A stretch of 13,356 nt of DNA from assembly GCA_003558175.1 (NCBI GenBank), contig PWMO01000287.1, positions 1 through 13,356 on the forward strand, written 5' to 3'. The notes beneath the pieces were generated by a model. It was given only the letters and a program-made list of their open reading frames with translations, ran no database searches and had not been told where the DNA came from. The stretch comes from Spirochaetaceae bacterium (GTDB lineage: Bacteria; Spirochaetota; Spirochaetia; DSM-27196; PWMO01). The position numbers and the translations under genes are program-made. Position 1 is the stretch's first letter; each line of letters starts with the position of its first letter. Positions 6,832-13,356 of this stretch are shown piece after piece.

Positions 6832-7194
6832 ATGGATTCCGACCTGACGAAGGCACTCACGGCCCTCGGTGGCCTTCTGGTAATCTCGTTTATTGCAATA
6901 CTTCTTGCCCTGCCCGCCCCCAGGGCGGAAGCCGCGGAGACGTACACCGGTACCGGCGACGGGTACTACGCGCCCATCACCGTTGAAGTCGGCATATCCG
7001 AAGGCAAGATCGTATCGATCCGGGTCACCGAGCACGAGGACACGCCGGGCCTTGCCGACAGCGCTATCGATACAACCATCCAGCGCATTATTGACGCACA
7101 GAACACCGACGTTGACGCGGTCAGCGGCGCAACATTCACCAGCTTTGGCGTCATGGACGCCGTGGACGAAGCTCTCGCCAAAGCAGGGCTCTAA
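6832..7194 (+). CDS. Short exported FMN-binding domain protein (likely flavinylated)
   Basis: This is a 120-residue protein with one FMN-binding domain of the kind found in RnfG, NqrC and other extracytoplasmic flavoproteins. The ATG at 6832 has GGAGGT (6822-6827) at 4-base spacing; a TTG in the -35 region upstream is not a credible start. Residues 10-35 form a hydrophobic signal or anchor, with possible cleavage after AEA (32-34). The domain follows: TYTGTGDGYYAPITVEV, KIVSIRVTEHEDTPG, and a C-terminal DAVSGATFTS (95-104). This fits the D-x-x-S-G-A-T motif to which ApbE attaches FMN through threonine, here Thr101. It probably acts as a small electron carrier outside the cytoplasmic membrane. 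No ApbE, Rnf or reductase gene is in the window, so its partner is unknown. It appears to be monocistronic. Confidence 0.88.
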   Translation: MDSDLTKALTALGGLLVISFIAILLALPAPRAEAAETYTGTGDGYYAPITVEVGISEGKIVSIRVTEHEDTPGLADSAIDTTIQRIIDAQNTDVDAVSGATFTSFGVMDAVDEALAKAGL

Positions 7195-7195
7195 G

Positions 7196-7226
7196 AGCGC
7201 GCCGGCAGTGCAGAGCCGGCAGCGCT
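7196..7226 (+). terminator. Strong GC hairpin just after the FMN-protein stop codon
   Basis: AGCGCGCCGGC (7196-7206) pairs with GCCGGC-A-GCGCT (7215-7226) over 11 base pairs with one bulged A and an 8-base loop. It begins 2 bases after the stop codon. Position and strength suit a transcript end or 3' stabiliser, but the sequence after it (GACACCGTA) has no T-run, so classical intrinsic termination is not shown. Confidence 0.5.
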
Positions 7227-7300
7227 GACACCGTACGCATCCAACCCGGCATACAGCACTTATCTTCCCACCGGCGCCCTGCATAACTCCCGCTATCGGA

Positions 7301-7332
7301 ATGTCCGCTAAGCCCGACGGTGTAGCGGACAT
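7301..7332. repeat. Perfect 10-bp inverted repeat upstream of radA
   Basis: ATGTCCGCTA (7301-7310) and TAGCGGACAT (7323-7332) are exact reverse complements around 12 bases. It lies about 85 bases before the radA start and 50 bases before its weak promoter. It could be an operator for a dimeric regulator or an RNA hairpin; no T-run follows. The rest of the 221-bp spacer between the FMN gene and radA holds the hairpin at 7196-7226, a small GACGG-CAA-CCGTC hairpin (7362-7374), a weak promoter and no convincing gene. Confidence 0.6.
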
Positions 7333-7355
7333 GGCGGTTCAGTCTATCGACACGT

Positions 7356-7385
7356 GCGACAGACGGCAACCGTCCGTAGTATAGT
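7356..7385 (+). promoter_or_regulatory. Weak candidate promoter for radA
   Basis: TATAGT (7380-7385) is a fair -10, with GCGACA (7356-7361) 18 bp upstream as a four-of-six -35. Transcription would start near 7392, about 24 bases before the GTG start of radA. Confidence 0.35.
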
Positions 7386-7415
7386 GCAGTATCGTGCATC
7401 CGGGAGTGAACTGCA

Positions 7416-8798
7416 GTGAGCAAGAGTAAGACCAGCTACGTATGCAGCGCCTGCGGCCATACCGAGCCCAAGTGGCTCGGCCGCTGCCCGCAGTGCGGCG
7501 AATGGAACAGCCTGCAGGAGCAGACGATACAGCGAGGCGACCGCCGACAGGAGCGAACGGTTCGCGCGGCAGGCGGAGCGGCCGGCGGCAGCTCGGCGGC
7601 TGCGGCTGCGGCTGCAGTGAGTCTGGCGGAAGTCTCAACTGCCGAGCATCCGCGCCTGCCCAGCGGTTTTGACGAGCTGGACCGCGTGCTTGGCGGCGGC
7701 TTGACCCCCGGCAGTTCGGTGCTGGTTGGGGGAGAACCGGGCATCGGCAAGTCCACGCTGATGCTGCACTGCGCCGGAGCACTCGCGGCACGCGGCGTGC
7801 TCTATGTCTCCGGAGAGGAATCGCCACATCAGGTGCGACGGCGGGCGGACCGCCTCGGGGTTACCGGTGCCCAGATCACAATACTGGCAAACGCCGAGCT
7901 TCAGGCCGTGCTCAGCGCACTGGAGAAGGTCAGGCCCGCGGTCTGCATTATTGATTCCATCCAGACCATGCACGATCCTGAAGCAGGGGCCGTGCCGGGA
8001 ACGGTCAATCAGATTCGCTACTGCAGCTATGAGCTGACCGATTGGGCGCGCAGCAACGACACCGCGCTGTTTCTGGTTGCTCACGTCACCAAGGAAGGCA
8101 CCATCGCCGGGCCGAAGGTGCTCGAACACATGGTGGACACGGTGCTCTACTTCGAGCAGTCCGAGACCGACGTCCGCATCCTGCGCGCGATGAAGAACCG
8201 CTTTGGCGCTACCGACGAGATCGGCATCTTCTCGATGCGCGAACGCGGTCTGATACAGATGACCGACCCCGGCTCCATCTTCCTGGTGCACCGGGACGGC
8301 GCCCTGCCCGCCGGCGTGGTGGCCGCGCCGGTGTACGAGGGCTCGCGGGTCCTGCTGGTGGAGATACAGGCGCTGACGGTTCCGGCCAAGGGCGGTGTGT
8401 CGCGCACCTTCTCCGACCGCATCGATTCCGGCCGCGTTTCGCGCGTGGCGGCGGTGCTCGAGAAACACGCCGGCATCCGGTTTTCAGACCAGGACGTTTA
8501 CGTGAACGTTGCCGGCGGTATGCGAATCGGCGAGGTGGGCGTTGAGCTGCCGCTGGCGATGGCGCTCTTCTCGGCGCGCACCGACCGGCCGCTGCCGCGC
8601 GGCACTACCGTCACCGGAGAGCTGAGCCTGGCCGGAGAGGTGCGGCCGGTGCTGCACCTGCGTAAGCGGGTACGGGCAGCGCGCGAGTTTGGCTTTGAAC
8701 GGTGCCTGGGTCCGGCCGCCGCGCCCGACGACGATGACGGTGCCGAGCAGTGGCAGCAGGTGGCGCGCATCGGCAACTGCATCCGCGCCTTGTGGTAG
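7416..8798 (+). CDS. radA: DNA repair protein RadA/Sms
   Basis: RadA is a RecA-like ATPase and helicase that drives branch migration during homologous recombination and repair. The 460-residue length is typical. A C4 zinc finger (Cys10, Cys13, Cys25, Cys28; CSACGHTEPKWLGRCPQCGEW, residues 10-30) is followed by a low-complexity linker with seven consecutive alanines (61-67). Then come Walker A GGEPGIGKST (105-114), Walker B VCIIDSIQT around Asp180, the RadA-specific KNRFG motif (260-264), and a C-terminal Lon-protease-like domain (about 290-430) that does not act as a protease. The start is GTG, with GGGAG (7402-7406) at 9 bases. The gene is a single unit that converges on the TraB-family gene. 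Confidence 0.98.
   Translation: MSKSKTSYVCSACGHTEPKWLGRCPQCGEWNSLQEQTIQRGDRRQERTVRAAGGAAGGSSAAAAAAAVSLAEVSTAEHPRLPSGFDELDRVLGGGLTPGSSVLVGGEPGIGKSTLMLHCAGALAARGVLYVSGEESPHQVRRRADRLGVTGAQITILANAELQAVLSALEKVRPAVCIIDSIQTMHDPEAGAVPGTVNQIRYCSYELTDWARSNDTALFLVAHVTKEGTIAGPKVLEHMVDTVLYFEQSETDVRILRAMKNRFGATDEIGIFSMRERGLIQMTDPGSIFLVHRDGALPAGVVAAPVYEGSRVLLVEIQALTVPAKGGVSRTFSDRIDSGRVSRVAAVLEKHAGIRFSDQDVYVNVAGGMRIGEVGVELPLAMALFSARTDRPLPRGTTVTGELSLAGEVRPVLHLRKRVRAAREFGFERCLGPAAAPDDDDGAEQWQQVARIGNCIRALW
7598..7615 (+). repeat. Hexanucleotide GGCTGC repeat in the radA linker
   Basis: Three exact GGCTGC copies encode part of the poly-alanine stretch between the zinc finger and the ATPase domain. Change in copy number would be in frame and only alter linker length. 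Confidence 0.7.
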
Positions 8799-8804
8799 AC
8801 TCCG

Positions 8805-8824
8805 GCGGCCGCCCCTCCGGCCGC
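8805..8824. other. GC hairpin between convergent radA and TraB-family genes
   Basis: GCGGCCG (8805-8811) pairs with CGGCCGC (8818-8824) around a 6-base loop within the 39-bp convergent spacer. It may help end both transcripts, but no T-run flanks it on either strand. Confidence 0.4.
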
Positions 8825-8837
8825 GGCGGGCGGTACG

Positions 8838-10013
8838 CTACACCGCCTGGGGAAAGAGGAAGGGCAGCGCGATAAAAGTTCCGATCGCACTGCCGAGCGT
8901 GGAGAAGAAAAACACCAGCAGAATATGCGTCAGCCGGTTGCGGAAGAAGCCGCGCACGGTGAGGATGTCATCCTGCAGTGTCTCGAAGTCCACGACTCGC
9001 GGCTTACGCAGCCCGGCTTCCATAAGTCCGCTCACCATCCCGACGCCGATGGTGGGATTCATTGAGGTGATTGGTGCCGCCAGAAAACTGGCAATGATCG
9101 TGAGCGGGTGCGCCATGGCGACAAGCGCGCCCAGTGCCGACAGCGTGCCGTTGACCAGGAACCAGCGCATGAGCATATCGAAGCCACCCTGCCAGCCGGA
9201 GCGAATGAACCCGCTCACAATGAGACCCAGTATCAGCGCCGGAAGCAGGTAGGGCAGCACGCGGGTGATGCGTTTGGGCGGGGGGATCACGTCGATGTCG
9301 CCGAGGTCGGTTGACGACTCGCCGCGGTCGAGGCGCTCGAGCCACGCCACAATCCCCGGAACGTGCCCGGCGCCTACCACCGCCACGGGGCGCTCACCCG
9401 GCGACTGAAAGATCTTGGTTGCAAGGTAGCGGTCACGCTCGTCAATCAGCACGTGCTTGACCGACGGCAGATAGTCGGCGAGCTCGGCCATCATGCTCTC
9501 AACGGCACTGGTCTGCTTCAGCTTCTCGATCTCTTCGGCGCTGAACTGCTCTCGCGTGAACACCGAACTCAACAGCGCCGCCAGCAGCTTGTTCTTGCCC
9601 CAGAAGCCGGTCATAGCCCAGGCACGCTTGAGCGTAGTCTGGATGTCGCGGTCACAGAAGGAGTAGCCAATCCCGGCACCCCGGGCGGCCTCGATCGCGG
9701 CGCGCATCTCTTCACCTGGCTTTACGCCGAGATCCATACCGATACGCTTCTGGAACGAAGAGAGGACCAGGTTACCCAGCAGCAAGAACCCTTTGCGGCG
9801 GCGCAGCACCTGGTAGATGTTGAGCTGCGACCAGCCGGCACCGCCGACCAGCGACTGGTAGCGCGCAGCGTCTATCTCCACGCAGACGTGGTCGGGTCGC
9901 TCGTTCTCGATATAGCGGCATACCTCGTCAACGCTGTCGCGTGAAACGTGCGCCGTGCCGATGATCGTGATCTCTCTGTTGTGCAGCTGCACGGTTGTCG
10001 TAGTCTGACTCAC
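8838..10013 (-). CDS. TraB/PrgY-family membrane protein
   Basis: The family is named after enterococcal TraB/PrgY, which shuts down pheromone activity and is thought to be a metalloprotease-like enzyme of the erythromycin-esterase/Tiki superfamily; most chromosomal members have no known substrate. This 391-residue copy has the conserved soluble domain: GTAHVS (19-24), VCVEID with Glu46, DERDRYLA (191-198) and GAGHVPG (214-220). A membrane domain follows with hydrophobic segments at about 253-270, 285-312, 322-333 and 363-387. No signal peptide is present, so the N-terminal domain may be cytoplasmic. It starts with GTG behind GGAGGGGAG. It lies 62 bp after the DHH phosphoesterase gene on the same strand, so it is probably the last gene of that unit. 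Function in this organism is open. Confidence 0.9.
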   Translation of the reverse strand: MSQTTTTVQLHNREITIIGTAHVSRDSVDEVCRYIENERPDHVCVEIDAARYQSLVGGAGWSQLNIYQVLRRRKGFLLLGNLVLSSFQKRIGMDLGVKPGEEMRAAIEAARGAGIGYSFCDRDIQTTLKRAWAMTGFWGKNKLLAALLSSVFTREQFSAEEIEKLKQTSAVESMMAELADYLPSVKHVLIDERDRYLATKIFQSPGERPVAVVGAGHVPGIVAWLERLDRGESSTDLGDIDVIPPPKRITRVLPYLLPALILGLIVSGFIRSGWQGGFDMLMRWFLVNGTLSALGALVAMAHPLTIIASFLAAPITSMNPTIGVGMVSGLMEAGLRKPRVVDFETLQDDILTVRGFFRNRLTHILLVFFFSTLGSAIGTFIALPFLFPQAV

Positions 10014-10075
10014 CGAGATTCTCCCCTCCGGTTATTGAAGCGTTGCCGCAGCCCGATACGGCCGTGGTCTGGTCG

Positions 10076-11032
10076 CTATTCTTTTCCCATTGCCGCCATG
10101 AAGCGCTTCCGCAGCCCCTCTTCGCCGGGAAACAGATCGCGCGGAATGCTGCCGCCGCCCATGTGCACGTGCCCGCCGCCCGCGCCGATTCCTTCGACCG
10201 CACGGCGGATGATGACGTCGCAGGGCCGAAACAGATCCTCGCTGCGCACCGACAGGCGGTACTCGTCGCGTTCAGGCTCGAGCACCACCACAAAGTGTAT
10301 CTCGCGCATGCCGAGGAAGAAGTCGGCCACCAGCGCCATAACCTCGGGGCTGCACTCTTTCTGAATCGGGACGAAACAGAAGTCGTCGGCAACGATGCAG
10401 CTGTTGATTGCCTCGCGAAACACTGCGAGGTCATTGAGTGACAGCGAGTTTCGCAGCAGGCGCGCGCCGCTCTGCCAGTCTGCAAGGCCGAAGAGTGTCG
10501 AAAACGCTTCCAGGTCCACCGGACTCACTCCGCGGGTCATGAAGCCGGTGTCCATCATCAGCCCCATCAGCAGCGCGGTAGCGATACTGCGCGTGAGCTC
10601 ACACTTGGATATCTTGTAGTACTCGTACAGGATCGTAGAGCAGGAACCGTAATGTTCACGAATGTCCCAGTACTTGCAGTCCGGCTCCGACGGCGGACTG
10701 TGATGGTCGATCACACCGACAATCTCTCCCGGCAGTCCTGCCATGTTGCTGTTGCCCAGGAAGCCGTCGACCACGAGAATCTGCGCATTCTCGGATATTT
10801 TGACGTTGCTGGACGACGTAATTGGAATCTGCAACAGGTTGATGGCTTCTCCCAGGCTGTTGCTCTGAATCTCGCCACCGTAGCAAAGGATGGACGCGAT
10901 GCCGTTGTTGGCCAGTAGTGAAGCGAGGGCATACGCCGAAGCGACGGCGTCGTGGTCGGGAAAATCGTGCGCCTGTATCACCACTTCGCGTTCGCGATCG
11001 AGGTGCGTGATCAGCTCCTGGATACCCTTCAT
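10076..11032 (-). CDS. DHH/DHHA1 phosphoesterase, NrnA-like
   Basis: The family uses two Mn2+ ions to hydrolyse phosphodiesters; stand-alone DHH-DHHA1 proteins of this size (318 residues) usually degrade short RNA oligonucleotides, pApA or pAp in the cytoplasm. Motif I is HDFPDHDAVASA with His22, Asp26 and Asp28. Asp89 (ILVVDG) fits motif II, DHH is residues 109-111 (GVIDHH), and MMDTG supplies Asp161. The C-terminal DHHA1 domain has GAGGGHVHMGGGSI (283-296). The spacing between motifs fits NrnA better than RecJ or GdpP, but motif II and the region after DHH diverge from Bacillus NrnA, so substrate is not certain. The gene starts 3 bp after the TPR lipoprotein stop, with AGAGG about 11 bases upstream inside that gene, so translation is probably coupled. 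Confidence 0.85.
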   Translation of the reverse strand: MKGIQELITHLDREREVVIQAHDFPDHDAVASAYALASLLANNGIASILCYGGEIQSNSLGEAINLLQIPITSSSNVKISENAQILVVDGFLGNSNMAGLPGEIVGVIDHHSPPSEPDCKYWDIREHYGSCSTILYEYYKISKCELTRSIATALLMGLMMDTGFMTRGVSPVDLEAFSTLFGLADWQSGARLLRNSLSLNDLAVFREAINSCIVADDFCFVPIQKECSPEVMALVADFFLGMREIHFVVVLEPERDEYRLSVRSEDLFRPCDVIIRRAVEGIGAGGGHVHMGGGSIPRDLFPGEEGLRKRFMAAMGKE

Positions 11033-11035
11033 GGA

Positions 11036-12490
11036 CTACCGATACCTCTGGTCGAGGGCCCAGGTCGCCAACTGACTCTCGATCAGAGCCGGCAATTTCT
11101 GTTCTTCCACCTGAAGGTAGACGGTGCGCGCCAGGCGCTGCTGATCCCGAAGCTCGTAATGACCACCCATCAGAAAGTACATCTGTGCCTTGATCATGCG
11201 GTTGTCTTCCTGTTCGATCTGACGCAGCAGACGGCTGTCGACGTTGGGCGTGATGAAGAAGCGCGCCATGTCGTAGTAGAGCGTGTCGCGCGGTAACTGC
11301 CCCAGAATTGAGTTCAGGTAGCGACGCGCTCCGTCCTCGTCACCGCCTTTGCGCAGCGCGAGAGCCGCGAGCAGCGGATAGTTGTGATACCGATCATCGT
11401 GGTGCCACGCGCGGCGGAAGTAGTCCGCCGACTGTTTGTACTCCTCACGCATGAACGTCAGCATTCCCATGGGGCCGAACGCGGTGTGGTAGTCGGGGCG
11501 CATCTCGAGAGCGACCCGGTAGTCTTCGTACGCTTTGTCGAAGTTGCGCACCGACGCGTGCAGGCGACCCCGGTTGGCGTAGTTGAGGAACACGTCCGGG
11601 TCGAGTTCGATGGCCCTGCTGTAGTCATCAATGGCTCCCTGAAAATCCCGCCGCTCAGCGCGGACACGCGCACGGTCGACATAGTGCCACGAGTGATCCG
11701 GCTGCAATGCGATTGCGCGGCTGAGGTCTTCTTCTGCGTCACCCAGCTTGAGCAACCGGGTCCGCTCGCGCCCCCGATCCGACCAGGCAAAGGAGTACTG
11801 CGGATCGATCTCGACCGCCCGGTTCAACACCGCTTCGGCCTCTTCGTGGTCATCCTGGCGCAACAGAACGTTTCCCAATCCCACCAGGGCGACAAAGTTG
11901 TTTTGGTCGCGCTCGAGACCGGCTTCAAAAGCCAGCCGAGCGTCGTCCACGCGCCCCTGCTGCAGCAGCGCTTCACCAAGCGCGGCGTGCGCCTGAACGT
12001 GCTCGGGATCATGCTGCAGCGCTTTCTGTAACAACTCCGTCTGCCGAGCGACGTCACCCTCATACCCCAACAGCAGGGCGCGGTTGAACAACGCGTCTGC
12101 ATTATCGGGATCGACCGAAAGAACCCTGTCCAGCAGTGAGGCGGCCGCCTCGAACTGCCCGGCGGCGAGCAGCAGCCCCGACAACAGCACTCGAGTGCGG
12201 GGTTCATCCGGCTGCTCCAGCCGCGCTTCTTCATAAGCGGCGATGGCCGCCTCCGGGTCCCCGAGGCTCATGTAGAGACTGATGCTCTCGTAGGCCTCCA
12301 GCTCCGCCTCGTCCAGCTCGGGAACTGCCACCTCGGGCTCTGCTTCAACGCGATCGGGCACGGTGGCACAGCCGGCAAACAGCAGCACACCGAATGCCAG
12401 CGCACCGAATGCCAGCGCACCGATCAGTCCGCGCACCACTGATCCTTGAAACAGCCGCGCGCCGGCGCGGCATGACACAGATACATCCAT
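11036..12490 (-). CDS. TPR-repeat lipoprotein, NlpI-like
   Basis: This 484-residue scaffold protein is probably anchored by lipid to a membrane. I start it at 12490, 36 codons inside the longest frame, because GGAAGAG precedes this ATG and a signal peptide follows directly. The hydrophobic segment (21-39) contains a duplicated ALAFG unit and ends in lipobox FAGC (Cys41). After an acidic linker (47-65), tetratricopeptide units run from about 66 to 400, with typical A-x-x-x-Y/F and ALxxDP signatures (LDRVLSVDPDNADALFNRAL, AVEIDPQYSFAW, AIDDYSRAIELDPDVFLNYA). The C-terminal MYFLMGGHYELRDQQRLA-type repeat (437-455) recalls the end of NlpI, an adaptor for peptidoglycan hydrolases. That likeness is inference from repeat style. 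It is first in a unit with the DHH and TraB-family genes. Confidence 0.85.
   Translation of the reverse strand: MDVSVSCRAGARLFQGSVVRGLIGALAFGALAFGVLLFAGCATVPDRVEAEPEVAVPELDEAELEAYESISLYMSLGDPEAAIAAYEEARLEQPDEPRTRVLLSGLLLAAGQFEAAASLLDRVLSVDPDNADALFNRALLLGYEGDVARQTELLQKALQHDPEHVQAHAALGEALLQQGRVDDARLAFEAGLERDQNNFVALVGLGNVLLRQDDHEEAEAVLNRAVEIDPQYSFAWSDRGRERTRLLKLGDAEEDLSRAIALQPDHSWHYVDRARVRAERRDFQGAIDDYSRAIELDPDVFLNYANRGRLHASVRNFDKAYEDYRVALEMRPDYHTAFGPMGMLTFMREEYKQSADYFRRAWHHDDRYHNYPLLAALALRKGGDEDGARRYLNSILGQLPRDTLYYDMARFFITPNVDSRLLRQIEQEDNRMIKAQMYFLMGGHYELRDQQRLARTVYLQVEEQKLPALIESQLATWALDQRYR
12388..12417 (-). repeat. 15-bp tandem duplication inside the TPR lipoprotein signal peptide
   Basis: The plus-strand unit CACCGAATGCCAGCG occurs exactly twice (12388-12402 and 12403-12417), with a partial third copy (CACCGA) after it. 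It encodes a repeated ALAFG in the hydrophobic core, so gain or loss of a copy keeps the frame but changes the core by five residues. Confidence 0.92.
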
Positions 12491-12568
12491 ACTATTCTCT
12501 TCCAACCCACACCCGATGCTTGAGCTCGAAAAACGGCGCCACGGGGCATCAAAGGTGCAACAAGCGCG

Positions 12569-12598
12569 ATTGTCCCACGCTGCAGCGAACCCCGTCAA
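12569..12598 (-). promoter_or_regulatory. Candidate promoter for the TPR-DHH-TraB unit
   Basis: On the minus strand TTGACG (12593-12598) and GACAAT (12569-12574) are 18 bp apart, with five and four consensus matches. Transcription would start near 12562 and give a leader of about 72 bases before the ATG at 12490. Confidence 0.4.
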
Positions 12599-12666
12599 TA
12601 GGCGAACGCGAGGACGAGCACGGGGACGACGGGGATCTGGTCGGTTGCCGGAATCGCCCTGTTTTG

Positions 12667-12695
12667 TTGCAATTCGGCGGCCGTCTTGTTACAAT
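12667..12695 (+). promoter_or_regulatory. Strong extended -10 promoter giving a leaderless mRNA
   Basis: TTGCAA (12667-12672) and TACAAT (12690-12695) are separated by exactly 17 bp, and TGT directly before the -10 makes it an extended element. Transcription should start near 12702, only about 4 bases before the ATG at 12706. No Shine-Dalgarno fits in that space. Confidence 0.65.
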
Positions 12696-12705
12696 CGCAG
12701 CCACA

Positions 12706-13356
12706 ATGAAAAAGTACTCGGCGCGAGCCCTGCTGGTCATCCCGGTTCTGTATGCGGGGATTATCGCCCTTCTCGTTTTCCTGCAATTTTCCGACGACCA
12801 GAGCTTCTCCGAACAGTTTGGTGCCCTGACGCTTCGCGGCCGGCGCGCCCTCGCGCTCGAAGATGAAGCGCGTCCGATTACCGAGCTGCGCATCCGCTAC
12901 AGTGGGCTTGAGTTTGCCTTCAACTCCGAATCTACCGTCACGCTTGACACCGGTGACGGAGAGGCCAGATCGCTCACCGTGCTGGGCTACGAGCCGCTGC
13001 AGGACGGCTTCGAGGTCCAGCTGGAAGACGAAGTGCGGGTGCAGTTTGTGCTGACCGGCGATGACGGGACCGAGCTGCACGTTCGTCCGCAGCTGACGGC
13101 ACCGCTGGCGGCTAATTCCGCCATCAGCATTCCATATGCGATTGTGGCGGGGGCAGAACGGCGCGAAACCGCAGCGGTCGACGTGGTCCCGGTGAACTAC
13201 GATTCCCGAACCTTTCTCCTGGCGCCGCCACCGCGCGCGATATTCGATGCCGACGCCCTGCGGCTTCCAGCCGATGTTCAGACGCAGACGGTACGGTACG
13301 CGGTAATGCCCGAGATCCAGGAAGACGTAGTAGAACGCTGGTTCTCCGACCGCGAG
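12706..13356 (+). CDS. Single-pass membrane protein of unknown function (3' end outside window)
   Basis: An open frame runs from this ATG to the right edge without a stop: 217 codons, incomplete. The N-terminus MKKYSARALLVIPVLYAG begins a classic basic region and a hydrophobic segment (about 8-27), either an uncleaved anchor or a signal peptide. The remainder is soluble and beta-rich (LRIRYSGLEFAFNSESTVTL, RSLTVLGYEP, FEVQLEDEVRVQFVLTG, ELHVRPQL, ANSAISIPYAIV), as in periplasmic beta-repeat or jelly-roll domains. I do not recognise a family, and no enzyme motif is visible. The predicted promoter lies directly upstream, so translation would start without a leader. It is divergent from the TPR lipoprotein gene and may share regulation with it through the repeated boxes in the spacer. 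Confidence 0.82.
   Translation, partial: MKKYSARALLVIPVLYAGIIALLVFLQFSDDQSFSEQFGALTLRGRRALALEDEARPITELRIRYSGLEFAFNSESTVTLDTGDGEARSLTVLGYEPLQDGFEVQLEDEVRVQFVLTGDDGTELHVRPQLTAPLAANSAISIPYAIVAGAERRETAAVDVVPVNYDSRTFLLAPPPRAIFDADALRLPADVQTQTVRYAVMPEIQEDVVERWFSDRE

Larger units (their letters stand above)
12556..12695. promoter_or_regulatory. Three TTGTTRCA boxes in the divergent promoter region
   Basis: TTGTTGCAAT (12664-12673) and TTGTTACAAT (12686-12695) differ at one base and repeat at a 22-bp interval, about two helical turns. They overlap the -35 and -10 of the rightward promoter. A third copy, TGCAACAA (12556-12563, TTGTTGCA on the minus strand), lies at the predicted start of the leftward promoter. 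TTGT-T-ACAA is itself a palindrome. They look like candidate operator sites, but part of the similarity may just reflect promoter composition. Apart from these and the promoters, the 215-bp spacer holds no gene I can see. Confidence 0.35.

Noticed and set aside
7331..7384. 17-codon open frame upstream of radA
   Set aside because: It lacks a ribosome binding site, starts in an inverted repeat arm and has no feature that sets it apart from chance.
7635..8468. Minus-strand open frame (277 codons) opposite radA
   Set aside because: radA is complete and conserved through this region; the antisense product has no recognisable features.
11384..12031. Plus-strand open frame (215 codons) inside the TPR lipoprotein gene
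   Set aside because: It is antisense to clear TPR repeats, and its own repeat-like look is a by-product of them.
12491..12598. Longer N-terminus for the TPR lipoprotein
   Set aside because: The 36 extra residues are not signal-like and would bury the lipobox far inside; the internal ATG has its own ribosome binding site.

Overview
This GC-rich bacterial window is ordinary housekeeping and envelope DNA. It carries no insertion sequences, phage genes, tRNA/rRNA genes or CRISPR arrays that I could see. Several features lean towards a free-living, GC-rich spirochaete or similar didermal bacterium: a short ACT-type SerA, an AspRS with an HHMFTMP stretch, a TraB/PrgY-family membrane protein, a stand-alone DHH phosphoesterase and many relaxed-lipobox lipoproteins. 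That assignment is my inference from protein style, not a search result.

Left part (1-3747, plus strand): the 3' end of aspS, then serA (3-phosphoglycerate dehydrogenase), an exported cyclophilin and qor (quinone oxidoreductase). serA and the cyclophilin are bridged by a 30-codon reading frame whose start overlaps the serA stop and whose stop overlaps the cyclophilin start. A short spacer (3748-3850) follows. It holds three degenerate 12-bp tandem units and a perfect 20-bp tandem duplication that carries an extended -10 promoter element. Downstream is a lipoprotein gene of unknown function (3851-4423).

Middle (4485-7194): a minus-strand pair encodes a MltF-like lytic transglycosylase lipoprotein (solute-binding domain plus SLT domain) and, 36 bp downstream, an exported protein of unknown function. 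Divergent from it is a short exported FMN-binding protein with an SGAT flavinylation motif, behind a good sigma-70 promoter. A 221-bp spacer with two strong inverted repeats leads to radA (7416-8798).

Right part (8838-13356): a minus-strand cluster is transcribed in the order TPR lipoprotein (NlpI-like), then DHH phosphoesterase (NrnA-like), then TraB-family membrane protein; the first two are separated by 3 bp. Divergent from it, a gene for a single-pass membrane protein of unknown function runs off the right edge. Its promoter sits so close to the ATG that the mRNA should be leaderless, and TTGTTRCAA-type boxes overlap both divergent promoters.

The gene content gives two themes: cell-envelope upkeep (MltF, TPR lipoprotein, exported cyclophilin, several exported unknowns) and core nucleic-acid or amino-acid functions (AspRS, SerA, RadA, DHH phosphoesterase). 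I do not see a clear, previously undescribed defence or mobile system. The most interesting items are the duplicated promoter spacer, the coupled micro-ORF, the leaderless divergent promoter with repeated boxes, and the unrecognised envelope genes.
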